From Bacteroidia bacterium (GTDB taxonomy: Bacteria > Bacteroidota > Bacteroidia > Bacteroidales > VadinHA17), in NCBI GenBank assembly GCA_026391515.1, contig JAPLEC010000453.1, positions 1 to 21,663 on the forward strand: a DNA stretch of 21,663 bases, in the 5' to 3' direction. Below are positions 5,270 through 14,399 of this stretch, piece after piece. Below the pieces are notes generated by a model. The model did not search any database and was not told the origin of the DNA. It saw nothing but the letters and a program-made list of their open reading frames with translations. The stretch's first letter is position 1. Each line of letters starts with the position of its first letter. A program made the position numbers and the translations under genes.

Positions 5270-7297
5270 ATGAGTGTTTCGAAGTTTTATACTGTTGATT
5301 CATGGTTAAAACCATTCATTAATGTGATTGATGATCGCATCAATAAATGCCAGTTAAAAGAACACCATCTAATCGGTAAAGGATCTCTTGTTGATTTCTC
5401 TATGGGCCATCATTATTATGGACTTCACAGAAAAAATGACAGCTGGATATTCCGGGAATGGGCTCCAAATGCCACAAATATCTTTATCATTGGAATTATG
5501 AACGGATGGAAAGAGAAGCCAGAGTACAGGATGCAAAGGATAAATGAGTACGGTGACTGGGAAATAACTCTTCCTTTAAAATCCATGCATCATGGAGATC
5601 TTTATAAACTTTCTATTCATTGGACAGGCGGAAAAGGAGAACGCATCCCTTCGTATGCAAACCGGTTGGTCCAGGATGACAGAACGAAGATTTTCTCTTC
5701 ACAGGTGTGGGATCCTGACGAACCCTACAAATGGCAAATTAAAAATTTCAATTCTCCGTCCACAACTACAGTTATTTATGAAGCTCATGTCGGGATGGCT
5801 ACTTCTGAAGAAAAAACCGGAACCTATCTTGAATTTGCAGAGAATATAATCCCTTTAATTGCAAAAGCAGGTTACAATACTGTTCAGCTGATGGCAATCC
5901 AGGAACATCCTTTTTACGGATCATTTGGCTATCATGTATCCAGCTTCTTTGCAGCTTCTTCACGCTTTGGCACTCCTGAAGATCTTAAAAAATTAATTGA
6001 TAATGCACACAAATACGGGTTGAGAGTAATAATGGATCTGGTTCATTCTCATTCAGTTAAGAATATTAATGAAGGTCTGGGTCTTTTTGACGGATCACCC
6101 GGGCAATATTTTCATACTAATGACCGCAGAAATCACATAGCATGGGATTCATTATGTTTTGACTATGGAAAAGATAATGTGATTCATTTCCTTCTATCCA
6201 ATTGCCGCTACTGGCTCGAAGAGTATAAATTCGACGGTTTCAGGTTTGATGGCATCACCAGTATGATCTATTATAATCATGGCCTTGGAAAAAATTTCAC
6301 TTCTTATTCTGAATATTTTGATAGCGGACAAGATATTGATGCTCTGATCTACCTTTACCTTGCAAATAAAATGATCCATGAATTCAAACCGGGTGCTCTT
6401 TCCATTGCAGAAGAAATGAGTGGTATGCCGGGGCTTGCTGCTGATACCAGCAAAAAAGGTTATGGATTCGATTACAGACTGTCGATGGGTGTTCCTGATT
6501 TCTGGATAAAACTTATAAAGGAGACCCTTGATGAGAACTGGGATATGGGAAAATTGATGCATGAACTTACCCAGCACAGACCTGAAGAAAAGATAATATC
6601 ATACTGTGAATCGCATGATCAGGCGCTGGTTGGAGATAAAACGCTTATTTTCAGAATGATCGATGCTGAGATGTATACAGGGATGTCAAAATCATATCAT
6701 AGTTTTGTTATGGACCGGGGAATTGCACTCCATAAAATGATCAGGCTTCTGACTTTCAGCACTGCAGGCGGTGGATACCTGAATTTTATGGGAAATGAAT
6801 TCGGACATCCTGAATGGATAGATTTTCCGCGCGAAGGGAATAACTGGAGTTATAAATATGCCCGCAGGCAGTGGCAGCTTGTAGAGAATAAAGATCTTAA
6901 ATATCAATATCTTGCCAACTTCGACAGGCAAATGGTTAAGCTTCAGCAGGATTTTAATCTTCTTGACGATTTATATATCGGCCGTATTTATGAAAATAAT
7001 CATGATAAAGTAATTGCATTTACGAGGAGTGACCTGTTGTTTGTATTTAATTTCCACCCGACAAATTCTTTTACCGATTATGGAATACCCCTGAAAGGAA
7101 AGTTCAGGATTATCATTGATTCAGACGACCCGGATTTGGGAGGATTTGATCGTATCGACAGAAAATCAAATTATACTTCCGTAAAGAAAGCAGAAAGGAA
7201 CACTCTTAATGTGCCCTTCTACCTTTACTTATATCTGCCTTCTCGGACAGCTCTTGTACTTAAAAAAGAGGCTATCAAAAAAGCAACAGATATTTAA
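5270..7297 (+). CDS. glgB: 1,4-alpha-glucan branching enzyme, eukaryote-like GH13 type
   Basis: A 675-residue GH13 enzyme that cuts alpha-1,4-glucan and reattaches the piece by an alpha-1,6 bond. An N-terminal CBM48-like region (about 45-140: GLHRKNDSWIFREWAPNA) precedes the catalytic barrel. Catalytic residues: nucleophile D327 in FDGFRFDGIT, acid/base E381 in SIAEEMSGMPGL, and third acid D450 in CESHDQALVGDK. MGNEFGHPEWIDFPREGN (507-524) and the C-terminal all-beta domain follow. The sequence reads very like animal and fungal branching enzyme (GBE1, CAZy GH13_8) in stretches such as DAEMYTGM and GNEFGHPEW, more than E. coli GlgB. Its stop overlaps that of the synthase-phosphorylase gene by four bases on the opposite strand. 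Confidence 0.95.
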   Translation: MSVSKFYTVDSWLKPFINVIDDRINKCQLKEHHLIGKGSLVDFSMGHHYYGLHRKNDSWIFREWAPNATNIFIIGIMNGWKEKPEYRMQRINEYGDWEITLPLKSMHHGDLYKLSIHWTGGKGERIPSYANRLVQDDRTKIFSSQVWDPDEPYKWQIKNFNSPSTTTVIYEAHVGMATSEEKTGTYLEFAENIIPLIAKAGYNTVQLMAIQEHPFYGSFGYHVSSFFAASSRFGTPEDLKKLIDNAHKYGLRVIMDLVHSHSVKNINEGLGLFDGSPGQYFHTNDRRNHIAWDSLCFDYGKDNVIHFLLSNCRYWLEEYKFDGFRFDGITSMIYYNHGLGKNFTSYSEYFDSGQDIDALIYLYLANKMIHEFKPGALSIAEEMSGMPGLAADTSKKGYGFDYRLSMGVPDFWIKLIKETLDENWDMGKLMHELTQHRPEEKIISYCESHDQALVGDKTLIFRMIDAEMYTGMSKSYHSFVMDRGIALHKMIRLLTFSTAGGGYLNFMGNEFGHPEWIDFPREGNNWSYKYARRQWQLVENKDLKYQYLANFDRQMVKLQQDFNLLDDLYIGRIYENNHDKVIAFTRSDLLFVFNFHPTNSFTDYGIPLKGKFRIIIDSDDPDLGGFDRIDRKSNYTSVKKAERNTLNVPFYLYLYLPSRTALVLKKEAIKKATDI

Positions 7298-10200
7298 TCG
7301 ATCCACCTCAGCAGGTAAAAATCCTGTTTGTGAGGCAGATCCTTATGTTTCGGATAAATTCGTATCCCATAGAAGAATGTTCCTGCTTTTTCAGGTACAA
7401 GGTTAGCCCTGTAAAGGCATTTGCCGCTCCTGCTGCTTACAATAACAAATTCCTTGCTATCGACAAATTCATGCTCACCCTGCTTGCTCATGTGTGTAAT
7501 AATAAATTCCACACCTACATTTTCTTTAGGTATTTTCTTTACGTTAAGTGCAATTTCGGCCTTATAATCGTGCCCTGAATGATAAACATTTTCATTAGGT
7601 TTCTCAAAATTGTAATTCAGCACCTCTATATTATCCCATTCATCTCTCATTGTTTTTTTCCATGCTGCTAGCTCTTTTGCCTTTTCAAAATTGTTTGCTC
7701 TCATGTACTTGCTCCTGGTGAAAAGCTTGGAATAATATTTCTCATAATAATCATCGAGCTGCCTTTTCATCGTAAATTCAGGCGCTATTTTGGTCATTGT
7801 GTTCTTTATGAGGCTGACCCACTCCACAGGAATTCCCTGGTCATTAAATGAGTAATAGGCCGGAACGATCTCATATTCAAGCATATTATAAATGGTTTCG
7901 GCATCCACATCATCCTGAAGGTCCTGGTTTGCAAATGTTCTTTTTTTCGGAAGAGCCCAGCCGGCAAATGCTCTGTAGCCTTCAACCCACCAGCCGTCAA
8001 GTACACTGAAATGAATAGTACCGTTCATAACTGCTTTCTCTCCACTTGTTCCAGAGGCTTCCATCGAACGGGTAGGAGTATTCAACCAGATATCGACACC
8101 TCTGACCAGATATTTTGCAAGTTCTATATCATAATTTTCAAGGAAAATCACTTTGCCAGTAAATTGTGGCATCTCTGATATCTCAAATATTCTTTTAATA
8201 AGCTCCTGTCCTCCTCCATCGTGAGGATGTGCTTTCCCGGCATAAATAAACTGAACAGGTTTTTCCGGATTGTTTACTATACGGGCAAGGCGGTCGAGGT
8301 CCCTGAATAAAAGTGCAGCTCTTTTATAGGTAGCAAAACGACGTGCAAAACCTATTGTAAGTGCCTTTTCATCAAGATGGCTGCTGATATTCATTAGTGT
8401 ACGAGGGCTTACGTGCTTTTCCATCATATCTGTCTGAAGCCTTTTCCGGATGTTGGCAAACAGGTTCTTTTTCAGGTTTTTCTTAATTTCGTAAATCCTC
8501 TTATCGTCGATGTTATAAAGTTTTTCCCACAGGTCTCTGTTGGTCTGGTCGAAATTATCACTTCCGGTTATCTCTTTATAAACTTCTTTCCATTCAGGAG
8601 CTTTCCATGTAGGATGATGCACACCATTTGTGACATAGCCGATAAAAAGTTCCTCCTTAAGATAGCCCGGCCATAATTTATTGAACATACCCTGGCTCAC
8701 TTCTCCATGAAGTTTGCTTACGCCATTTACTTCCTGCGACATACGCGTGGCCAGGAAGCTCATATTGAATTTCCTGTCTATATCGCTTTCGCATCTGCCA
8801 AGTGCCATAAGCTCATCCCAGGATATATTTAAGCGGTTGGAATAATGAGAGATGTACTTTCTAATCATGTCTTCTTCAAATGCGTCATGCCCCGCCGGTA
8901 CCGGTGTATGTGTTGTGAAGAGAGTCGACGATCTTACAGCTTCAAGTGCCTGATTAAATGTAAGATGATGCTCCTCTATCATGGTCCTTAATCTTTCCAG
9001 GCTTATAAATGCTGAATGACCTTCATTGCTGTGATAGACATCAGGTTTCACTTCTATGGCCTCAAGTGCCCTTATACCTCCAATACCGAGAATAAGCTCC
9101 TGACGCAGTCTGTTTTCAATATCCCCTCCATACAGATGATGGGTAACCGTACGATCTTCGGGAGAATTATCATCAAAATCAGTATCCAGAAGAACAAGCC
9201 GTACTTTGCCTACCATTGCTTCCCAGACACGTATTTTTACAGTTCGCCCAGGCCATACCAGGCTGACAGACAGATGATTGCCCTTGGAATCCTTTACAGG
9301 ATTAATAGGTAGTCTTGAAAACTCTTCAGCTTCATAAATTGCGAGCTGTTCTCCTCTTGGTCCCAGTTTTTGTCTGAAATAACCGTACCTGTAAAGAAGG
9401 CCTATGCCGATAATATTGATATTTGAGTCGCTTGCTTCTTTAAGATAGTCGCCTGCAAGAATTCCCAGACCTCCTGAATAGATTTTCAGACATGGATGAA
9501 TGCCAAATTCCATGCTGAAGTAGGCTATTTTTGGTTTATCAGCATCATCCGGACGATTAATATATTCCTTAAAGGTTTTTGTTACTTTTTCGAGATCAGC
9601 AACAAATTCCTCATCATCTTCAAGAACAAGAAGCCTCTTATAATCTATCTTTTCAAGAAGCACTTTTGGATTATGCTTGACATCCTCCCATAGAGAAGGA
9701 TCCATTTTTCTAAAGATTGATTCTGCTTCTGTATTCCATGACCACCAAAGATTATTTGCCAGTTCTTTCAGAGATGCAAGCTTATCAGGCACATCACTTT
9801 GAACATAAATATCTTTCCATACAGGAACCTGGTGTGGTTTCCGGACCTGAATACCTGGAGCTTCAACGAATCTGATAAACTCTCTTGGTTCTTCTCTTCT
9901 TTCACTGCTTTGTAAAAGAGCTTTCTCATAAGCGGTGAAATAATACTGAACGAGACTGTCCCACATTGCTATCCTGGAGATCTCATGCGCTTTTGCTCTT
10001 GCTTCTTTTATATCATTTTCACCGAGGCCGATAAACATCGACATAAAACTCCTGATATCTGTGATAACTTTAGGTTCATTATCATCAGTTCTTTCAATTA
10101 TTGCAATACCATTGCCAGGGTTTTGAAAATATTCTTTTACCCAGAGTCCAAAGCCGGAGAGTGATGTTGTAACAGTCGGGATGGAGAACATGAGACTTTC

Positions 10201-11517
10201 GAGAGGTGTATAACCCCATGGTTCATAATATGATGGAAATACTGAAAGGTCAAAACCGATCAGCAGATCATAATATGGCATATTGAATATACCATCATTG
10301 CCATTAAGATAAGAAGGAGCAAAAATTACTTTGACCTGGGCTTTCTGATCATTATGAAGGTTGTTGGTATTTATTCTGTTGAGCACAGGATCGGATGATG
10401 GATAATGCAAGCTATGCGTCAGGTACCGATCGCCGCCGTTCGCAGGTCCGTTATTATACAGAATATCGATCAAATCCTGACGTGGGCCTTTATGATAAGC
10501 AGGCATAAGAATAAATGCTACACATTCTTTGTTGAGCTTATCTTTTTTGTTCATTTCCCCGAGTGAATCGATAAAAATATCCACTCCTTTATTTCTGAAT
10601 TCATATCTCCCGCTGTTTGCTATCAGCACACAATCTTCAGAAAGCTTATACCCAAGAATAGCTTCAGCGACACTTCTCAATTTTAGTCTTGCTGCATGTC
10701 TCTTTTCTTCAAAAATATCATTCCCCGGAACAAATGAATCTTCAAAACCATTCGGAGTGACAATATCCACATCTTTGCCAAGGAAATGACTGCACTCTTT
10801 CGATGTTATTCCGCTTACAGTTGTAAATACATCTGCTTCGACAGCTGATATTTTTTCAAGTGATTGCTTTGCAATAACATTAAATTCACGGGCAATTTGC
10901 ATTGGAATATATTCTTTCATCTTGCCGTATAATGGCCTGTTATTTCCTGCAATGCATCTGCCAAGAACAGTGGCATGGGTTGTAAATGATGTGGCAATCC
11001 AGGGAGCATTTTTCTTAAGGTACAATATGCCTGTACCAGTCATCCATTCATGAAACTGTGCTACTATGTTATGATGTTCATGATAGAAAGAAGTAAAGCT
11101 TTCAATCAGCTTACCGGCAGCATAACCGAAAAGAGCAGGCTCAACATAATCCCATTGTCCTGAAATGCTGTCAAGCTTATATGTCTCCCAGAATTTTGCG
11201 AAGATCTCGTTCTGCTGGCCAAAATAAGGTGTGAAATCTATAAGAATCACAATTGGCTTACCGGCAATATTCCATCTGCCTGTTTTTACTCTTAAACCTT
11301 CAGAGGTAGCTCTGGCTTTCCATTCAACAAAGAGAGACTCGTCCTGGATAAATTCAGGATTTTTAATATCTTCTCTCCAAACATCCGGGCCAATAAGTAT
11401 GTAATTATCACCAAGTTCATCGACAATGTTAAGTGCTTTTGTAGATATTACAGTGTGGATTCCGCCAACCTTATTGCATACTTCCCAGCTGGTTTCAAAA
11501 ATAAATTCAGCCTTCAT
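7294..11517 (-). CDS. Fused GT3 glycogen synthase / GT35 alpha-glucan phosphorylase
   Basis: A 1407-residue bifunctional protein. Residues 1-545 are a GT3 (fungal/animal-type) glycogen synthase: nucleotide-sugar loop NKVGGI (15-20), HEWMTGTG (156-163), and the retaining EX7E pair E432/E440 in YEPWGYTPLES. A linker (about 546-575) leads to a short-type alpha-glucan phosphorylase: DUF3417-like start KELANNLWWSWN (584-595), YSGGLGILAGDYLKEASD (680-697), HSNEGHSAF (829-837), RRFATYKR (1059-1066), and the pyridoxal-phosphate lysine K1161 in EASGTSGEKAVMNG. A terminal beta-rich domain (about 1290-1407) ends in the family-like PHKQDFYLLRWID. GT3 builds alpha-1,4-glucan from UDP- or ADP-glucose; GT35 degrades it to glucose-1-phosphate. 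All key residues of both halves are present. It is the last gene of the operon, 34 bases after the GH57 gene. Confidence 0.95.
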   Translation of the reverse strand: MKAEFIFETSWEVCNKVGGIHTVISTKALNIVDELGDNYILIGPDVWREDIKNPEFIQDESLFVEWKARATSEGLRVKTGRWNIAGKPIVILIDFTPYFGQQNEIFAKFWETYKLDSISGQWDYVEPALFGYAAGKLIESFTSFYHEHHNIVAQFHEWMTGTGILYLKKNAPWIATSFTTHATVLGRCIAGNNRPLYGKMKEYIPMQIAREFNVIAKQSLEKISAVEADVFTTVSGITSKECSHFLGKDVDIVTPNGFEDSFVPGNDIFEEKRHAARLKLRSVAEAILGYKLSEDCVLIANSGRYEFRNKGVDIFIDSLGEMNKKDKLNKECVAFILMPAYHKGPRQDLIDILYNNGPANGGDRYLTHSLHYPSSDPVLNRINTNNLHNDQKAQVKVIFAPSYLNGNDGIFNMPYYDLLIGFDLSVFPSYYEPWGYTPLESLMFSIPTVTTSLSGFGLWVKEYFQNPGNGIAIIERTDDNEPKVITDIRSFMSMFIGLGENDIKEARAKAHEISRIAMWDSLVQYYFTAYEKALLQSSERREEPREFIRFVEAPGIQVRKPHQVPVWKDIYVQSDVPDKLASLKELANNLWWSWNTEAESIFRKMDPSLWEDVKHNPKVLLEKIDYKRLLVLEDDEEFVADLEKVTKTFKEYINRPDDADKPKIAYFSMEFGIHPCLKIYSGGLGILAGDYLKEASDSNINIIGIGLLYRYGYFRQKLGPRGEQLAIYEAEEFSRLPINPVKDSKGNHLSVSLVWPGRTVKIRVWEAMVGKVRLVLLDTDFDDNSPEDRTVTHHLYGGDIENRLRQELILGIGGIRALEAIEVKPDVYHSNEGHSAFISLERLRTMIEEHHLTFNQALEAVRSSTLFTTHTPVPAGHDAFEEDMIRKYISHYSNRLNISWDELMALGRCESDIDRKFNMSFLATRMSQEVNGVSKLHGEVSQGMFNKLWPGYLKEELFIGYVTNGVHHPTWKAPEWKEVYKEITGSDNFDQTNRDLWEKLYNIDDKRIYEIKKNLKKNLFANIRKRLQTDMMEKHVSPRTLMNISSHLDEKALTIGFARRFATYKRAALLFRDLDRLARIVNNPEKPVQFIYAGKAHPHDGGGQELIKRIFEISEMPQFTGKVIFLENYDIELAKYLVRGVDIWLNTPTRSMEASGTSGEKAVMNGTIHFSVLDGWWVEGYRAFAGWALPKKRTFANQDLQDDVDAETIYNMLEYEIVPAYYSFNDQGIPVEWVSLIKNTMTKIAPEFTMKRQLDDYYEKYYSKLFTRSKYMRANNFEKAKELAAWKKTMRDEWDNIEVLNYNFEKPNENVYHSGHDYKAEIALNVKKIPKENVGVEFIITHMSKQGEHEFVDSKEFVIVSSRSGKCLYRANLVPEKAGTFFYGIRIYPKHKDLPHKQDFYLLRWID

Positions 11518-11551
11518 TTTTCGTTATAGTTAGATAAGGATCTTCAATGTT

Positions 11552-13084
11552 TTATTTCTTTACTTTTCTTACTCTTTTGACAGTTTTTTTCGGAGCAGCT
11601 CTTTTGGGAGCAGCTTTTCTGGTAGTTTTGGTAGTTCGTTTTGGAGTTCTGGTTGAAGCTTTTACTTCAGGCTGAGTATTCCCTGATTCAGTAATAAGCT
11701 TATGTGCAAGATCTTTTAACGAAGTTTTGGATTTATCTTTTGTTGCCGGTCGTCCGCGAGGTTTCGCTTTCGCTGTTTTTTTTGTGAGCTTTATAATTTC
11801 GGCAGCCTGTTGTTCAATTATTTTATCTTTTTCTTTCAGGAGATCATCAAGTTTTGCTATCTGTAACTGTTCGTCTGTATCCGGGAAGCATCTTTTCACT
11901 CTTATTTCAAAATCGCTTAATATGTTCATATAGTTCATAAATGCATCATAGGGAGTTTCATACGGATTAAAATATGCATGAACCGCGCCATCGGAAAAGA
12001 ACTTTGTTGCCATGTAATAAAAATGGTTGCTTGATTGCAAATATTCCCAGTCTTTATTCATTTGCTCATCATTGCACATTTTTACTTTGTCGGATAATTC
12101 ATAGAGCTTGTCAAGGGCAGCTACCTGAAGCTCATTCCCGAGCCAGGCAGTGATGTCACGTTCTTCGTCTGCCCATGATATTGGAGAAGGAACATTTATG
12201 GCAGATACAGGCTGAAGCGAGTCTGCGACCTCGGAAGGTGTCATAAATTTAAATGGCGTTTTTTTAAGAATTGCTCCCGGCAGGTGCTGCAGAAAATCAA
12301 ATATACCTGTCTCCTTCCAGTTATGCTCGCCAAATGTTTCATAATCGAGGAAGATATTTATGAGTTCACTTTTTGGTGCAAGCTTATTGAGCCATGAGGC
12401 ATATTTATCGGCTGTTAAGGGCCAAGCGCTCCACTGTTTGTTCGAGAACCTGAAAGCTATATCGTCACTTAACACAAAATTTCTGAGCAGGACTTTCAAA
12501 CGGGGATTTAAAGCGTTACAATACAGATAGTTAGGGCTCTTCCATCCAAGTACATGTTTTGCACCTTCAGTAAGCATCGATTTAAATCCCATTTCTGCTA
12601 CCCATGCTCCTATCTGGTCAGAGTATATTAATTCAGTATTCCGGAATGATTTGGTTTCGACTCCAAGAAAATTTCTCATCATTTCTCTGTGAATTTCCAC
12701 CTGATGTTCAAACTCTGTTTTGCTTTTAAGGGAAGCAAGTGAATGAGAGTCTGTTTCTGCAAGGAATTCCACCATTCCTGTTTCTGCCAGTTGTTTGAAA
12801 GATTCCAGAACTTCCGGAGCATAAAGCCTGAACTGGTTAATTACAATTCCTGAAAGGGAAAAAGAGACTTTAAATTTCCCTTTGTGCTTCTGTATAAGAT
12901 CCAGAATTATTTTATTGGCAGGGATATAGCACCTGTCTGCCACTTTTTTCAAAATAGATTCATTTGAAAAATCATCATAATAATAATGATCGTGGCCAAG
13001 GTCGAAAAACCTGTATCGTTTAAGCCTGAAAGGCTGATGTACCTGAAAATACAAGCATATTGCTTTTTTACCTGCTGCACTCAT
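11552..13084 (-). CDS. GH57 amylase/glucanotransferase with a basic AT-hook-like C-terminal tail
   Basis: A 510-residue protein. Residues 1-400 are a glycoside hydrolase family 57 domain: HQPFR (16-20), AETDSHS (109-115), nucleophile E151 in FRNTELIYSD, acid D247 in FLDYETFGEHNW, and the helical C-terminal part. GH57 enzymes are retaining alpha-amylases, 4-alpha-glucanotransferases or branching enzymes; sequence alone does not decide which. Residues 403-435 look like a short coiled coil. Residues 436-510 are a lysine/arginine/alanine/proline-rich tail with the AT-hook core RGRP (443-446) and several KAAPK-like blocks resembling histone H1 tails. No signal peptide is visible, so it is cytosolic and acts on intracellular glucan. 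It starts 10 bases after the GT4 gene. Confidence 0.92.
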   Translation of the reverse strand: MSAAGKKAICLYFQVHQPFRLKRYRFFDLGHDHYYYDDFSNESILKKVADRCYIPANKIILDLIQKHKGKFKVSFSLSGIVINQFRLYAPEVLESFKQLAETGMVEFLAETDSHSLASLKSKTEFEHQVEIHREMMRNFLGVETKSFRNTELIYSDQIGAWVAEMGFKSMLTEGAKHVLGWKSPNYLYCNALNPRLKVLLRNFVLSDDIAFRFSNKQWSAWPLTADKYASWLNKLAPKSELINIFLDYETFGEHNWKETGIFDFLQHLPGAILKKTPFKFMTPSEVADSLQPVSAINVPSPISWADEERDITAWLGNELQVAALDKLYELSDKVKMCNDEQMNKDWEYLQSSNHFYYMATKFFSDGAVHAYFNPYETPYDAFMNYMNILSDFEIRVKRCFPDTDEQLQIAKLDDLLKEKDKIIEQQAAEIIKLTKKTAKAKPRGRPATKDKSKTSLKDLAHKLITESGNTQPEVKASTRTPKRTTKTTRKAAPKRAAPKKTVKRVRKVKK

Positions 13085-13094
13085 ATCCTAATAA

Positions 13095-14387
13095 TTATTT
13101 ATGCCAAATTATTCTTTCATAGATATCTTTTACATGCCTGGCCGAATTATCCCATTTAAGGCTTATAACTTCTTCTTTACCATTCTTAATGAACATGCTG
13201 GCCAGAGCCGGATAATTGAGAATACCATAAATAGCATCGGCCATTGCATCAATATCCCAGAAGTCGGTTTTGACAGCATGTGTGAGAATTTCAGCTACGC
13301 CCGATTGCTTGCTGATAATGACAGGAACATTCGATTGCATAGCTTCGAGAGGAGAAATGCCAAACGGTTCTGATACTGAGGGCATTATATATACATCACT
13401 CATCGCCAGCATGGTAAAGACATCTCGTCCTTTCAGGAAGCCCGTGAAATGGAAGCGGTCAGTTATTCTTAAAGAGGCAGCTCTTCTCATCATCCTTTCC
13501 ATCATATCTCCCGAGCCTGCCATTACAAACCTGACATTTTTCATCACTTTCAGAACTTTATAAGCAGCCTCAATGAAATACTCAGGTCCTTTCTGGAGTG
13601 TGATTCTTCCGAGAAAAGTAACAACCTTTTCATCAAAACCTTTATGTACAACTGTATCATTTGAAATGTCGACGGGCTCAACTGCATTATAAACAGTTTC
13701 GACCTTGTCGGGATGAATATTATATTTGTTTATTACAATATCTCTTGTCAGGTTGCTTACAGTGATGATTTTAGATGCAGCATCCATGCCGCTTTTTTCG
13801 ACACGGTAAACATCCGGATTCACATTTCCGCCGCTCCTGTCAAAATCAGTTGCATGTACATGAATCACAAGAGGTTTCCCTGAAACTTCCATTGCTGCTA
13901 TCCCTGCAGGATAGGTAAGCCAGTCGTGTGCATGAATAATATCAAATTCATTTTCTTCAGCAATGACTGACGCTACAATTGAATAATTATAGATCTCATC
14001 CAGGAGGTTTCTGTCGTACCTTCCCGAAAAATCAACCATTCCTTTTTTGTTTGTCTGAATAAAAAGCCGGTGTCCGGAAATTTCTGACGAAACCATTTTC
14101 CAGAAATCTTCAGGATCGGTATATGGAATTATTTTGGACGAAATCTCAATTTTTTCGATTGGTCTTCTTATTCCTTTATAATAGATCTTTTTGAATGCGA
14201 CTGGTACTTTGTTGGCGCCAACAAGCCTGACTATACTCTGATCTTCATCTCCCCAGGATTTAGGTACAACAAATATTACTTCAAGGTCGTCCAGGGTAGC
14301 CATGCCTTTTGTCAGACCATAGCTGGCCGTTCCTAATCCGCCCGAAATATGAGGCGGAAATTCCCATCCAAACATTAACACACGCAT
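13095..14387 (-). CDS. GT4-type glycosyltransferase (glycogen-associated)
   Basis: A 430-residue GT-B fold retaining glycosyltransferase. The N-terminal Rossmann domain begins MRVLMFGWEFPPHISGGLGT with the donor-binding Gly-rich loop at 16-19, and has IIHAHDWLTYPAG (150-162). The C-terminal domain has FLGRITLQKGPEYFIEA (258-274) and the EX7E pair E340/E348 in SEPFGISPLEAM. It resembles glucan synthases more than cell-envelope GT4 enzymes in its N-terminus (WEFPP, GG-L-G). Its place between the debranching enzyme and the GH57 gene, 12 and 10 bases away, ties it to glycogen metabolism. It could be a second elongating or a priming transferase; the substrate is unknown. Confidence 0.9.
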   Translation of the reverse strand: MRVLMFGWEFPPHISGGLGTASYGLTKGMATLDDLEVIFVVPKSWGDEDQSIVRLVGANKVPVAFKKIYYKGIRRPIEKIEISSKIIPYTDPEDFWKMVSSEISGHRLFIQTNKKGMVDFSGRYDRNLLDEIYNYSIVASVIAEENEFDIIHAHDWLTYPAGIAAMEVSGKPLVIHVHATDFDRSGGNVNPDVYRVEKSGMDAASKIITVSNLTRDIVINKYNIHPDKVETVYNAVEPVDISNDTVVHKGFDEKVVTFLGRITLQKGPEYFIEAAYKVLKVMKNVRFVMAGSGDMMERMMRRAASLRITDRFHFTGFLKGRDVFTMLAMSDVYIMPSVSEPFGISPLEAMQSNVPVIISKQSGVAEILTHAVKTDFWDIDAMADAIYGILNYPALASMFIKNGKEEVISLKWDNSARHVKDIYERIIWHK

Positions 14388-14399
14388 CTCCTGCCTTTA

